NCBI GenBank assembly: GCA_012934845.2
Contig: WNNJ02002478.1
Span: forward strand, 119,443-183,442
DNA length: 64,000 bases
Source: Pomphorhynchus laevis
Taxonomy: Eukaryota; Acanthocephala; Palaeacanthocephala; Echinorhynchida; Pomphorhynchidae
Reading direction: 5' to 3'
Below, in pieces: positions 1-10,017 of this stretch; position 1 is the stretch's first letter; every line of letters starts with the position of its first letter. A program made the translations under genes and the position numbers. The notes below the pieces were generated by a model. That model ran no database searches. It worked only from the letters and a program-made list of their open reading frames with translations, and had not been told where the DNA came from.

Positions 1-1500
1 AATTTCATACACAAGATCTTGTAAGTTTGGCAAAGGATAGGCATCCAGCAATGTATATTTATTTATCGTTTGTGAGTAATCAATAACAAGCCTGCGTTTA
101 TGTCTCTCCGAGCGCGTAACTACCACTTGAGCTCGCCATGGTGAAATACAAGGTTCGATAATCCCATCTTTCAATAACTTCTGAACCTCCGATCGAATAA
201 AATCACGATCGGCTGGATTATACCGGCGAGACCTCGTTGCAATAGGAATGCAATGTTCATTTAGATGTGAAAATGGTCGAACTGGCTTGAAATCTATAGG
301 TCGCAAAGCAGCAATTACCAATTCGTTTCTGGGACCATTCAATTTTAGTTTGAAACTCTTATGCTCATTCATAAAATCCATCCCCAATATTGCTTCGGTA
401 CATAAGTCGTCCAGAACATGAAATATAATGTTTTTATAAATTTGGGACTTGTAGATGATGTAAGTAGTGACATGGCCTTTAGTTAAAGTCTTGAAGCGAT
501 TAGTGGCTATTGTAATAGGCCGTATATCTCTGACGATAGGCAATTTCATCTTACTCACAATATCAGTTCGAATAAAACTATAACAACTCCCTGTGTCAAA
601 CAAACACTCTACTCTTTTGTTGCAAATGGATATTTGGTCTACAGCTTTTCGGTCAGACAGTATTGAAGAAATGCACGCAGAGTATTTATTACGACCGAAT
701 TGTGAAGATCGACACGCTCTTGCAAAATGTCCTTCTTTCTGACATTTATGGCAAATTGAATTTTTTGCCGGACAAGATTCTCGACTATGCTTTGATTGAC
801 TTCCACAAAAAAAAGCACTTCCAATTACTTTTGATTGTTGCAACTACTCTATCATTCATTTGTGCCAGTTGATCTACCGCCTCTTCCTTTCTGCTGTCGG
901 AAACATGAGCTAGTCGATAATAAGGTCCTTCGATTACCGTTGAACGTTTTTCCGCACTTTCCATAGCTTTTGCAATTTCAAAAGCGTCTGTTAGTGTTAA
1001 GGTACAGTTTTCAAGTAAACGTTCTCTAATTTTCTTTGAAGAAATACCCGCTATGAACGCATTTAGAATTGCCTGATCTCGGTGATCTTGTGCCGATACT
1101 TCTTCGAACTTACATTCTGAGGCTAGTTGCTTTAAACTATTAGTGTAGTGTTGAATATCTTCTGCATCTTCTTGTCTCCTCGCGAATAGTATATATCGAG
1201 CATAAATGACATTGGTCGGTCGCTCAAACATCGATCGAAGCGTCTTGATAGCTTCTGCATAATCAGACAGTTGTTGAATTGACTTGAAAATTTGAGGAGA
1301 AACGTAATTACGCAGTAACGTTAATCGAATCTCACACGGAGCTCCGATGTGTTCGATAAACGCTTCGAATGTTGATAGCTAATGTTTCCAAATATCCGCT
1401 CCGTTTGGGTCTTCTGTGTCTATTGTAAGTTTACTTGGCTGCAGATATCGTGCATAATCAACGTTCGCCAATCCGTTTCCGACTGAGTCCATCTTGACAA
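1..1500 (-). mobile_element. Ty3/gypsy-like LTR retrotransposon fossil, partial (gag, protease, start of RT)
   Basis: Read right to left, this stretch carries a gag-like capsid region starting near 1490, then a protease region with a D-T-G-S active-site-like segment near 600, then the beginning of a reverse transcriptase with the typical entry segment near 200-1 (pattern I-x-P-S-x-S-P-W followed by R-x-x-x-D-Y). That order and those motifs are those of Ty3/gypsy-type LTR retrotransposons. The element runs off the left edge of the window, so most of pol and the 3' LTR are not visible. I see no clear LTR to its right, where an L2 LINE tail begins at about 1620. It is broken, with several breaks, and looks moderately old. 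Family assignment is inferred from motif order only. Confidence 0.75.
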
Positions 1501-1731
1501 CAAATGCTCACAAATGTTTTCAATAAATTGTTAAGATCCAAAGTGAGGCTAATGTAGCTTTATTGAAAACATCTACAAAACAAATAACATTAAAACACAA
1601 GTTAGTTAATTCACGACAATAATACAATAATTTATTTAACGTGGCAAAAGCGTGCAAAATGCACGCTTACATGACAACTAACAAACAAAAAAAACATCAA
1701 AGGCCACAGGTAATTAGTTAATGCCTACTTC

Positions 1732-2305
1732 ATGCCTACTTCATGTTGAATGTTACCTGGCGTCATTATTGAGGATTTTATGGATTTAGCCTCTTTCAAA
1801 CGTAATCGATCATCTCTGCTCAGATTGCGTAGCAGACGTATACTCGACCCTTTCAAACGACGTGCGCTGGTAAAGATTATGTGAATAATTTCAGCAGAGT
1901 TGAATACCACTTTGAGCAGTATGGATCTCAACTTATTACTTATCTTACCGAGACGAAAAGCGTCCTTTATCTTCATGCTCTTAACAACTTTGTATCGACA
2001 TTCATGCAATACCACCGAAAGAATGGATTGTAAATGACCCAAATCGTCATCTAATCGTGCCTGTCTATTTATAGCGACATATTCCTTTACGTTTGCAATA
2101 AATTCATACTATTCACGGTTATGAAAGTCTTCCCTTCTTCGAGGTACCTGACGAGAGTCATATGCAGATGCCATGCTATTAAGTGAAGGAGTGTCTTGAG
2201 AGTTAATCACATTTGCTTCTGAAACACCTCTAAGAAGTACAGACCTAGTCATGCCTACTTCATGTTGAATGTTACCTGGCGTCATTATTGAGGATTTTAT
2301 GGATT
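1732..2305. repeat. 55-bp perfect direct repeat inside L2 ORF1
   Basis: Positions 1732-1786 and 2251-2305 are identical over 55 bp, both beginning ATGCCTACTTCATG. They lie 519 bp apart inside the ORF1 region of the same LINE copy, and the frame encoding K-S-S-I-M-T-P-G-N-I-Q-H occurs at both. Perfect identity points to a recent local duplication or template switch. Confidence 0.9.
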
Positions 2306-2813
2306 CATGTTGAGGTTGTGTGGTAATTACTGAAGATCGTTGTCGCGATATTTGTAGTTGCGAGTTGTGAGCCATTTCTGAGCGGACAGCAGATACGTTC
2401 GGTTTGTCGTTATCCACCCGGTTGTTATTACTACCAGACTGTGATTTGGGGATGTTAGCCAAGGTAGCATGTTTGTGTAGGTTGCATTCAGCTGATACGC
2501 ATTCGGTAGAAGCTGCGTTTACCAGGATAGATCCATTTGGAACTTGAGAAAATCCACCACACTGCAATACCTTTTCCAATTGCTTTAAACGTTCAACCAA
2601 CACATTGATTTGCTTCGCCGCACAAAATCCGCAATAAAATGGTGGTCCGTCGTCAGTATCATCACCCAAATCACAAATGTGTGTTACCGATGTCCAAATT
2701 TGACAACCGCTAGTTGAACATTCCACTTGTACACTCTCGAATTTCCTGTTGTTGTCGGTATCCCCTGAGTTTGCTTGCCTACCTCTTGATACATTTTTCT
2801 TCTTGGCACACAT
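2109..2813 (-). CDS. L2/CR1 LINE ORF1 protein with PHD-like finger
   Basis: An open frame of 234 codons starting MCAKKKNVSRGRQ. A cysteine/histidine cluster at about residues 32-65 (C-x4-C ... T-H-x-C ... Y-C-x2-C) has PHD-like spacing, as found in ORF1 of several CR1/L2 LINEs. It is followed by a short heptad-like segment (VLVERLKQLEKVLQ, about residues 70-83) that could form a coiled coil, then a low-complexity Ser/Asn-rich stretch. ORF1 proteins of this class bind RNA and help form the retrotransposition particle. The frame sits in a copy that has lost ORF2, so it is probably not active by itself. The link to the family rests on the downstream L2 tail and on similarity of the adjoining 1725-2042 piece to the other ORF1. 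Confidence 0.6.
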   Translation of the reverse strand: MCAKKKNVSRGRQANSGDTDNNRKFESVQVECSTSGCQIWTSVTHICDLGDDTDDGPPFYCGFCAAKQINVLVERLKQLEKVLQCGGFSQVPNGSILVNAASTECVSAECNLHKHATLANIPKSQSGSNNNRVDNDKPNVSAVRSEMAHNSQLQISRQRSSVITTQPQHESIKSSIMTPGNIQHEVGMTRSVLLRGVSEANVINSQDTPSLNSMASAYDSRQVPRRREDFHNRE

Positions 2814-2920
2814 TATCAGGATTCTCGATTCGTCTTTGATTGTTCAAAGATAATTGAACAATTATTGTATGTATTTTACTGTAAGAATTTTAATAACCAA
2901 GACTTTTTAACTCCGTTGAA

Positions 2921-3028
2921 GTAATCGTTGTTATCGATGTAATCGTTGTAAACATTGTAATCGTAGTAATATAGTTGTAATCGTTGGAAACGTTGTAATC
3001 GTAGTAATCGTAATAATCGTAGTAATAG
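2921..3028. repeat. Degenerate short tandem repeat (GTAATCGTT/GTAATCGTA)
   Basis: A run of near-repeats of the 9-mer GTAATCGTW and its variants, just upstream of the L2 ORF1 (in - orientation). Simple-sequence expansion; no function evident. Confidence 0.7.
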
Positions 3029-3099
3029 AGGATCTTTCTTGGTTGTTCGATTGCTCTGTATATTAATTGTATGTATATTAGATCTAACTTTTTAATTGT

Positions 3100-3283
3100 T
3101 GATAAATAATTATTGGAGCTGGATCAAAGGAAAGAAGAAATTATTTTTGATATTTCTTCTGTTAGCATCTTCAGAAAATTACTCATTTTCTGAAGTAATT
3201 TATTGAAGATGCTAACAGTAGTTAGCGAAATATCAAAAATAATTTCTTCTTTCCTTTGATCCCGCTTCAATAATTATTTATCA
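3100..3283. repeat. Foldback (long inverted repeat) element, about 184 bp
   Basis: The left arm starts TGATAAATAATTATTG and the right arm ends with its reverse complement. The arms stay complementary inward through a purine-rich GGATCAAAGGAAAGAAGAAA stretch and TTTTTGATATTTC up to GTTAGCATCTTC near the centre. No coding capacity. The inner motif (TGATATTTCGCTAAC / GTTAGC) recurs in the foldback at 58281-58386, so this looks like a non-autonomous MITE-like family. Confidence 0.85.
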
Positions 3284-3299
3284 AAAATGTAAATCATGT

Positions 3300-3600
3300 G
3301 TCTAGAAGGTAGGTACGGAGAAGGTATTCGAATGTGATAAAGGATGAAACGCGGCGGACGTCGAGAAGGAGCTGATTCCAGGCGAGGGGGCGGCGACGAG
3401 GAAGGATCGGAGCCCGTAGTTGCTGGAGTAATTGGGAACGTGGAATAAGAGGAAATAACGGGAACGCAGTGATGGAGAGATGGGGCTAGTGTCGTCTAAG
3501 AAAGAGATATTTATGAACATTGGGGAGCAGACAGCGCTGAGACGAAAAGTGACGAGAAGGTGGAGTTTGATGAGGAAATGAACAATCAAGTTAAAATAGG
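3300..3600 (-). mobile_element. L2/CR1 LINE fragment (C-terminal end of RT ORF)
   Basis: The - strand encodes a degraded version of the last 80-100 residues of the L2 ORF2: segments F-I-N-I-S-F-L-D-D-T and N-Y-G-L-R-S-F-L-V-A-A match the intact L2 ORF at 8829-10016 (F-I-N-L-P-F-L-D-D-T, N-Y-G-L-R-S-F-L-V-A-A). A frame disturbance near 3385 changes the last residues. It is separated from the L2 copy at 1620-2830 by the foldback element. Confidence 0.8.
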
Positions 3601-3619
3601 TCTGCTATCTGCGGTTAAC

Positions 3620-4890
3620 ATCCGACTCTTCAAGGATCGCGGACTTCGTACGCATGCTAAATCTGCACGTATCAAGGCAAACCCAATTCGTTTCTTCAGA
3701 TGACTGAGAGTATTAGTGTCCGATGCTTGTTTTGTGATTTGCCTGTTTTGCATCAATTAGTCTGAGAAAACTCATGGTAACGTTCCTAATTCATCCAGAT
3801 GTAGAAAAGACTGATGGTGTGAATGTCTCCTGTTTAATCCATGTTACTCGTTCTTCGTACCTTGAACGCTTTCGTGTTTCATTGTCCAGGAACGAAGCTA
3901 AATGGGATCTGTTGGTGTTCGACTGGGCAAATATCGATAATATGTTTACGTCAACGAAAGTGCGCTCAAATCTTTCATAGTTTAAACCTCCGCACACCAC
4001 ATTCAAATGCGCTTTATCTTCTCTTTAAGTGGTATCTTTTTCGAATACCAGTTTTTGGAACGGCATTTAAAACTGGTTCGGTTGATACATCATGTCATAT
4101 TTCATTTATTCATTTGCCAAATTATCCCGAACGGCGTTATGTTTAATAATCGTGAGTCCACCTATTTTTGGAGATAAAGCATGAGCATCCGTTGAAACTG
4201 ATTCGCATTACATTGAGTTTGCGGGACATTCCAGCGGCCCATCCATACCGGGCCCTCCAAAGCATCCATAAATTCATTACGACTGAGATGGAACTTTTCA
4301 TTATCTAGTGGTAAGGTACTTGACCATGTGGACGCTTCTGATATTAAGGCGTGAAGAAGATCATTATGCTTATGTCTATTAAGTTCTGTGAGTATTTTGT
4401 CCGACCTGGTACGAAAAAAAGCTTTCTATGAGTTTCGAAATAGTTCGAAGCGTCAATTGATGCAGGTCACCTAATTTTCCGTCCAAGCAGACACATTCAT
4501 GAACTTTAGAGGAACGTTTCAAAAAATCGAATTCTAATTGATAAATGTTGCAGGGTCTAAGATTCTAACGCCTTCCATTCGAATAGGTGAGGTCATGACG
4601 ATTTTACTTGTCGCATCAATTATGATACATGGTAATAATTTGACAAAGAGTGATTCATTGAGTGCAATCTGGTGTGATGGAAAACAGTATATTGTCCTAA
4701 AAATATGTGACTATGTGAACTGAAGCGATTTAGTTAGATGTACTTATGCTACATCTTAAGCAATGTGACCTATTTCACTCAAACGGTCAATATAAGAAGA
4801 CAATGTTAAACACTTGCTTTCAATCGGTTCTTCAACGTATTGCTTAGTCCCAATAGGGAACTCCCAAAATATCAATTCCGGAATGCAGCG
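3620..4890 (-). mobile_element. Fossil of an unassigned RT retroelement (C-terminal region with nuclease-like tail)
   Basis: On the - strand, scattered segments follow the order of a retroelement polyprotein tail common in cnidarians, sponges and other invertebrates: I-L-G-V-P-I-G-T near 4850, L-S-R-N-E-F-M-D-A-L near 4290, a GGL-T-I-I-K-H-N-x-V-R-D segment near 4150, and F-E-R-T-F-V-D-V-N followed by R-Y-E-E-R-V and F-T-P-S-V-F-S-T-S-G at 3980-3791. The conserved order makes the identification good, but I cannot place it in a named clade. It is heavily broken (many breaks) and old. The small frames on the + strand here are shadows. Confidence 0.6.
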
Positions 4891-5311
4891 TGCACGTGAG
4901 TGATAATGTGCCCCTGTATAACAATTAATAGCTGTTACAATAGCGAGCTTTAGAAATTATTGTTTTAATTATTTAAATAGCAATATTTGCATAATATTTG
5001 TGAAATACTTTGAAGGTGTAATTTATTTTTGATAGATCGTGATCCCTTTCTTCATATTCTGAGCAACCTCTTTACTAACAAAATAACCATAAACATTATC
5101 GTGCATGAAATATTCCTTTACTCCGATTTTATTCAGCTACGCGATTTAATATAAAATATTTCATTATATGTATATTTCAATATTTAAAAACACGTTTTCA
5201 ATTTCTTAATTAAATATTGAAATATCTAATATGCATACACAAATGTCCTTTGTCGGGTAATGAAATGGTTATATTTCTCATCGAAAGTGTACTTTAATAT
5301 ACCCAACATGA

Positions 5312-5719
5312 TATAAATGCTTATACAGGACCGCTACCAACAACATGCTGACGCAAAACCAATTATTTATCATTTATTTGGGAATTTATCTGGACTCTTA
5401 GGGAGTGAGAGACCCCGAATGGTTCAGTCGGAAGGCGGCGCACTAGTGCTGCCGGGTGTTCAGATCCTATGGACCTGAGACGGTAAGGCTTGAAGAATAC
5501 CTAGTAGAAGATTGAAGTAAAGTAAAGTCCTAATACGAACAAAGAGAAAAGAAAGAAATACGTTCCTTAATATCTGTTTTTCTAACATGTTATGCTTTTC
5601 TAGATAGTTAGTGGTTCTTTTGTTAAAAAAATCTTTATTTATTTATAAATGCTTGTATAGGACCGCTACCATCAACGTGCTGACACAAAACCAATTATTT
5701 ATCATTTATTTGGGAATTT
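5312..5719. repeat. 76-bp direct repeats (5312-5387 and 5644-5719) flanking a SINE
   Basis: Both copies run from TATAAATGCTT to ATTTGGGAATTT with about five mismatches over 76 bp. The SINE at 5401-5643 lies between them. The repeats are too long and too diverged to be an ordinary target-site duplication, so a local duplication or a pair of older repeats is more likely. Confidence 0.85.
5401..5643 (+). mobile_element. tRNA-derived SINE, copy 1
   Basis: The head starts GGGAGTGAGAGACCCCG and contains an RNA polymerase III A box (TGGTTCAGTCGG, 5420-5431) and a B box-like GTTCAGATCC (5458-5467), spaced as in a tRNA gene. A tRNA-unrelated body follows, with a 3' end TAGTGGTTCTTTTGTTAA and an AT-rich tail (TCTTTATTTATTTATA). 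A second copy sits at 14318-14530 with the same head and a related 3' end. It does not fold as a functional tRNA. The parental tRNA was not identified. Confidence 0.75.
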
Positions 5720-8245
5720 TTTTGAAAATCTACGGCTATTCGAAAATTAACTGCTGAACCATCTTACCTGCCCACGGATACATTAATAAATCAGTATGAT
5801 ATTGGATACGCATTCGATTGGAGCGTATTTTTAATTGTGATTTTTTATTATATAACTAGTTTGATGAACACGCAAAAATTTTCAATTTGCAATTTTAGAT
5901 TTATATATTTGTTATATCAATTTAATATTTATTAAATACTATAAGTATAAAATACGAAAAGAAAACAATCTTACATAACTTTAATTAAAATCATTAAAAA
6001 TATAAAAGTATATTTGACTCAAATATACTTTCAATATTATACTTTATAATATTGTGACTCACCTTGTAAGGAGCTTATGCTCACTCTGGTGTAAATTAAT
6101 AATAATATTTTTAATATAAAATTATTTATTAATTATTTTGACATTTTATTTTAATTCAGGAAAATGTCGGATTTAAAAATACGAATATATTTAATATTCA
6201 CAAAATAAATTGTGGTACATTAAGTTGCGGATTGCTACAAACTCTATATTTTGCAAGTATGGTGTAAATAATTCATCAAATTTACAAGTGAAATTCTAAA
6301 TCTGTAGTTTATCAGAAAGTTCCCTTTTACAGAAAAATCTACACTCTACATCAGTGGTTCCCAGCCTCTTTAATGACCGCATCCTAAAATATTTCACCAC
6401 TTTCTCGTTCCCCTTATAATACATGTAATGATTTATTCGAGAATATAGTTAAAAGCGACCGAATAAAGTTCATAGAACTAGATAGCCACTAGATAGACAG
6501 GCAAAATAGCCTTATGGCTAAGCCTTGTAAGAATAATCAAATTTTAATATAATTCATTCAAAAATATATAATTAAAAAATCATTTTCATAAAGCCATATT
6601 TGTGTTCCAGCGAGAATTAAATTTGTTAAAAAATGTCCCGTCAGCCTATATGAGCTTGTCATCTTTGACTAAATCGATTTACTGGGTGCTCTATAATTCT
6701 TTGGATCATTAAACGTATATTCTAGTACACAATTTTGCTCATTTCCCTTGTGTGCGTGATTCTTCCGCGCTGGACCATTCGGGTGATTTAATGAATACAG
6801 CAGCAGACACGGGAAAATGCATTCCAAAAAGTAATTCTGGGAATGCGAGATTGTTTCTTTAAGTAATAGAAGATATGCAACAAATGTACTACCCAACTGT
6901 ATTTTTCTGTTACATCTTTCAGATGACAAATTGATAGAACGTTATCCACTCAGAAGATCAATGGCTACAATGCAGGAAAAGGTATATTTGCCTTAGTGCA
7001 ATTTCGAACTGGAAACGCTAATCAAACCGTCTTAGATTGATTGGAATAATTCGTTTTGAAGCTGTATTAATTCTGACTCATTCGTAAATGAGAAAAGAAG
7101 TGGGCGATACTCATTCTAGCTCTTGAAAACGATGATAATTTTTAGCATTTACCATTTTGTCTATTAATTCTGATAGGAAATGAATATCAATTCTTTTCAA
7201 AATTCAATTATCGACTGTCATCGACGATTGTTTTAATTTACTGATTATTCATTTCATTATTCAATTTAATAATTTTTTAATAATTCAGTTAAATCGTATA
7301 TGATTATGTAGTGAACTGATGTTTCGGTTCCTGTTTCGCTAACCATCGCATCATCCGGCCAAATACAAGCATTATGAATTATATGTAAACAGATTAATAG
7401 TATACAATGTTTTAGAATAAAAATTGGATGTCTTCAGGATGACGAGCCCCAATCAGGTTCAAGTCACCCTGTTCATCGACCCTACATATAGGCGGGGCTA
7501 AATAATATGTCGTCAGTTAAATACGGAGTTTTATAAGTCCTTATTTAAATGAACTGGCTAATAATTACGGACATTTCAGGCTATCAAGAGAAACTGTTAA
7601 TTTTTGATCGTTAATAGTTAGCAAATTCAATCAGATCAAATCATATCACCTAACTAAAGCTACATATTTAAATGTTATAAAATTAAAAAAATTGAGATAA
7701 AATATTTTTTGAAATTAAAAAATTCACCGTTTAATCTTAAAAAGAATGCATATTTTCCTTAAATGAACTTTAATCAGTTTCGGCCAATATTCCTTAACTT
7801 GACAAAACAGTACGGACAATCATTTATCTGAAACTACATATTTTGTACTATAGCGCAGTATCTATATGTGTTCATTAATAGATAATATATGGATTATAAT
7901 AATACATATAATAAATTATTATAAAATTATTAATTTATTTTTATAAAAAATTAATTATTTAACTACTAAACCGCATGTAAATTAGAAATAGAAAATTCAA
8001 AAAACGTTTGATTTTAAAATCTTATTCATCTGTAAATTATTTATATAATTTACTATGAGATTGATTAAATTCACTGTTTAATACTTTATACTTATATTCA
8101 GTTAATAGATTAATTTACAATAGCTCCATGCAGACTATCAGTACCTTACCAATCTTTAAATTCGCGCTTGCAAGTGACCTCCAAGATCGATGAACGTATA
8201 GTGATTGAATCAATCGGATAACCGTCCAACCGATATACGAGCACA
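5720..8245. other. AT-rich stretch without recognised genes
   Basis: About 2.5 kb of AT-rich sequence. Open frames are short and none resembles a known protein, including the 86-codon - strand frame at 6669-6929. The only element-like signal is CAGTGGTTCCCAGCCT at about 6355, which has the form of a hAT transposon end, but no matching opposite end is visible nearby. Confidence 0.5.
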
Positions 8246-8750
8246 TACATTCCTATCAAGTATAGTTGTGCTCAATAAATGAACTTAATGATGTATGTCA
8301 GTCGACTCAGACTGCTGTTATACATGGAACATCAACAAACGACACCATATCTTCCAAGCTATCGTCGTCACCCGTTTGCTTAATAACTCCTTCGCCATCT
8401 ATGAATCCCGCTCTTGAAACTTCTCTCACACACACTCCTCGTTTAACTACGGATAAAACTTCCCTTAATCTTCATTTTCCTAACAATGCAAACAGTAAAG
8501 GCCTTCATCTCGTACCTCATTTTTCCTATTCATCCCACATCTAAATACATCTCATACTTCTTTCTTCTCTTCACGTACTCCTTACTCTACCTCCATCGTA
8601 TCACTTCTCAATAATTTACATCCTTCTGTCAAAATTATCTCCAGTAACATCTCCGTTCAACCTATTCAACAATCCACTTCTGTCACACATGCTCCAACCG
8701 TATCACCTATCAATAATTTTCATCCTTCCGTCAAAATCATCTCCAGTAAC

Positions 8751-10017
8751 AAAAAAAAGGATTTATTTTAACGTGGCAAATGCGTGCCAGCGCACGCTTA
8801 CATGACCACAACAAAACAAAACTGTGAATCAGGTGTCGAGAAGGTGTGAACGGAGGAGGTGTTTGAATGTGATAAAGGAGGGAGCGCGGCGGACGTCGAG
8901 AGGGAGTTGATTCCAGGCGAGTGAGGCGGCGACGAGGAAGGATCGGAGACCGTAGTTGTTGGAGTAATTAGGAACGTGGAGTAAGAGGGTATGACAGAAA
9001 CGAAGCGATAGCGAGTTGGGGCGAGTATCGTCTAAGAAAGGAAGGTTGATGAACGATGGGGAGCCGACAGTGATGATACGAAAGGTAACGAGAAGAAGGC
9101 GGAGTTTGATGCGGATGTGGATGGTGGGCCAGGAGAGTTGGGCAAAATATGTGGATGTGTGGTCGAAGCGACGGAGACGAAAGAGCACTCGAACGGCGGT
9201 GTTGATTATTCGTTGTAGGGGTAAAATGATGGATTTTGGAGAATTGGCGAAAAGGCTAAGGCAGTAATCGATTTTAGGGAAAAGAAGCGATGAAAGAAGA
9301 GACATACAAGAACGGAAGTCGATAAGGGGGCGGATACGGCGGATGTCACGAAGAATTAAGCTAGACGAGCGGACCTTGTCACGGACGAAGGGTTTAAGGG
9401 AAAGGTGATCATCGAAATGGAAGCCTAAGAAAGTGAGATTGTGGACTATAGGGATGATTGATGAGGCAAAAGATACAATGGGAGGAGATATGTTTGGTTT
9501 ACGGGAAAGGATCCACATTATTTTGGACTTTTCGGCGTTTAGAACGAGATGGAGATTGGAGAGACGTTTGTAGATAGAAGAAAGACAGTTGGAGGCAGAA
9601 ATGCCGATATCGTGTATGCGATGTGCGGGTGCATGAACATAGATTAGAATGTCATCGGCGTATTGCATGACGTTAAAGGAGTAAGGTTTGATAAATGGAG
9701 AGAGATCGCCAAGCAAAAGAGAGAAAAGCAGGGGACCTAGGACTGAACCTTGTGGAACCCCGCAAAAAATAGGGATGGGAGGGGAGGATGATGAATTAGA
9801 ACAGACGCGAAAGGAACGGTCGGATAGATATGAGGCGAACCAAGCTACGGAGGAGGAAGAAAAGCCGTAATCATAACGAAGGCGAGAAAGGAGGACGGAG
9901 TGGTCGACAATGTCGAATGCGGAGGAGATGTCGAGGGAGATGAGAACACTATATAGAGCCTTGTCTCGAGAAATGAGTAAGTCGTTGTACACTTTTATGC
10001 ATGCGATTTCTGTCAAA
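8751..10017 (-). mobile_element. Young 5'-truncated L2 LINE inserted into another L2, 7-bp target duplication
   Basis: Insert of 1267 bp on the - strand, flanked on both sides by CAGTAAC (8744-8750 and 10018-10024), which is the duplicated target inside the outer L2 ORF1. Its 3' end (at 8751) has the family stem GCGTGC-GCTG-GCACGC, then TTTGCCACGTTAAAATAAAT and a short run of pyrimidine ending in eight T (as A on the + strand). The 5' end is cut in the RT region, typical of incomplete target-primed reverse transcription. The coding part is still open. Confidence 0.9.
8829..10016 (-). CDS. L2 LINE ORF2 C-terminal part: reverse transcriptase, uninterrupted
   Basis: 395 codons without a stop, entered in mid-domain at TEIACIKVYNDLLISRD because the element is 5'-truncated; the apparent start Met is only the junction. 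RT motifs in order: S-L-D-I-S-S-A-F-D-I-V-D-H (about residues 27-39), G-V-P-Q-G-S-V-L-G-P-L-L-F-S (about 86-99), the catalytic Q-Y-A-D-D-I-L-I-Y (about 117-125), then L-N-A-E-K-S-K-I-M-W and the C-terminal thumb/tail region with F-I-N-L-P-F-L-D-D-T-R-P and N-Y-G-L-R-S-F-L-V-A-A-S. The enzyme copies LINE RNA into DNA at a nicked target. The open frame and clean target duplication show a recent insertion. No promoter is retained, so expression is unlikely. Confidence 0.9.
   Translation of the reverse strand: MTEIACIKVYNDLLISRDKALYSVLISLDISSAFDIVDHSVLLSRLRYDYGFSSSSVAWFASYLSDRSFRVCSNSSSSPPIPIFCGVPQGSVLGPLLFSLLLGDLSPFIKPYSFNVMQYADDILIYVHAPAHRIHDIGISASNCLSSIYKRLSNLHLVLNAEKSKIMWILSRKPNISPPIVSFASSIIPIVHNLTFLGFHFDDHLSLKPFVRDKVRSSSLILRDIRRIRPLIDFRSCMSLLSSLLFPKIDYCLSLFANSPKSIILPLQRIINTAVRVLFRLRRFDHTSTYFAQLSWPTIHIRIKLRLLLVTFRIITVGSPSFINLPFLDDTRPNSLSLRFCHTLLLHVPNYSNNYGLRSFLVAASLAWNQLPLDVRRAPSFITFKHLLRSHLLDT

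Larger units (their letters stand above)
1620..2830 (-). mobile_element. L2/CR1-type LINE copy, internally deleted: ORF1 joined to 3' tail
   Basis: On the - strand this copy holds an ORF1 (2813-2109 and a second piece 2042-1725) followed directly by the family's 3' tail, without any endonuclease or reverse transcriptase between them. The tail (1690-1620) has a short stem GCGTGC/GCACGC and then GCCACGTTAAATAAATT, nearly the same tail as the L2 copy ending at 8751 and related to the one ending near 13535. The second ORF1 piece resembles the ORF1 end of the copy at 10018-10663 (both have an L-L-K-x-V-F segment). Loss of the whole ORF2 suggests internal deletion or recombination. Confidence 0.7.

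Noticed and set aside
5401-5475. A functional tRNA gene at the head of the SINE
   Set aside because: A and B boxes are present, but no acceptor stem closes and a second copy shows the same head with a non-tRNA body.
8266-8544. 92-codon frame as a host gene
   Set aside because: It continues into the outer L2 ORF1 and has the same Ser/Thr-rich character, so it is LINE sequence.
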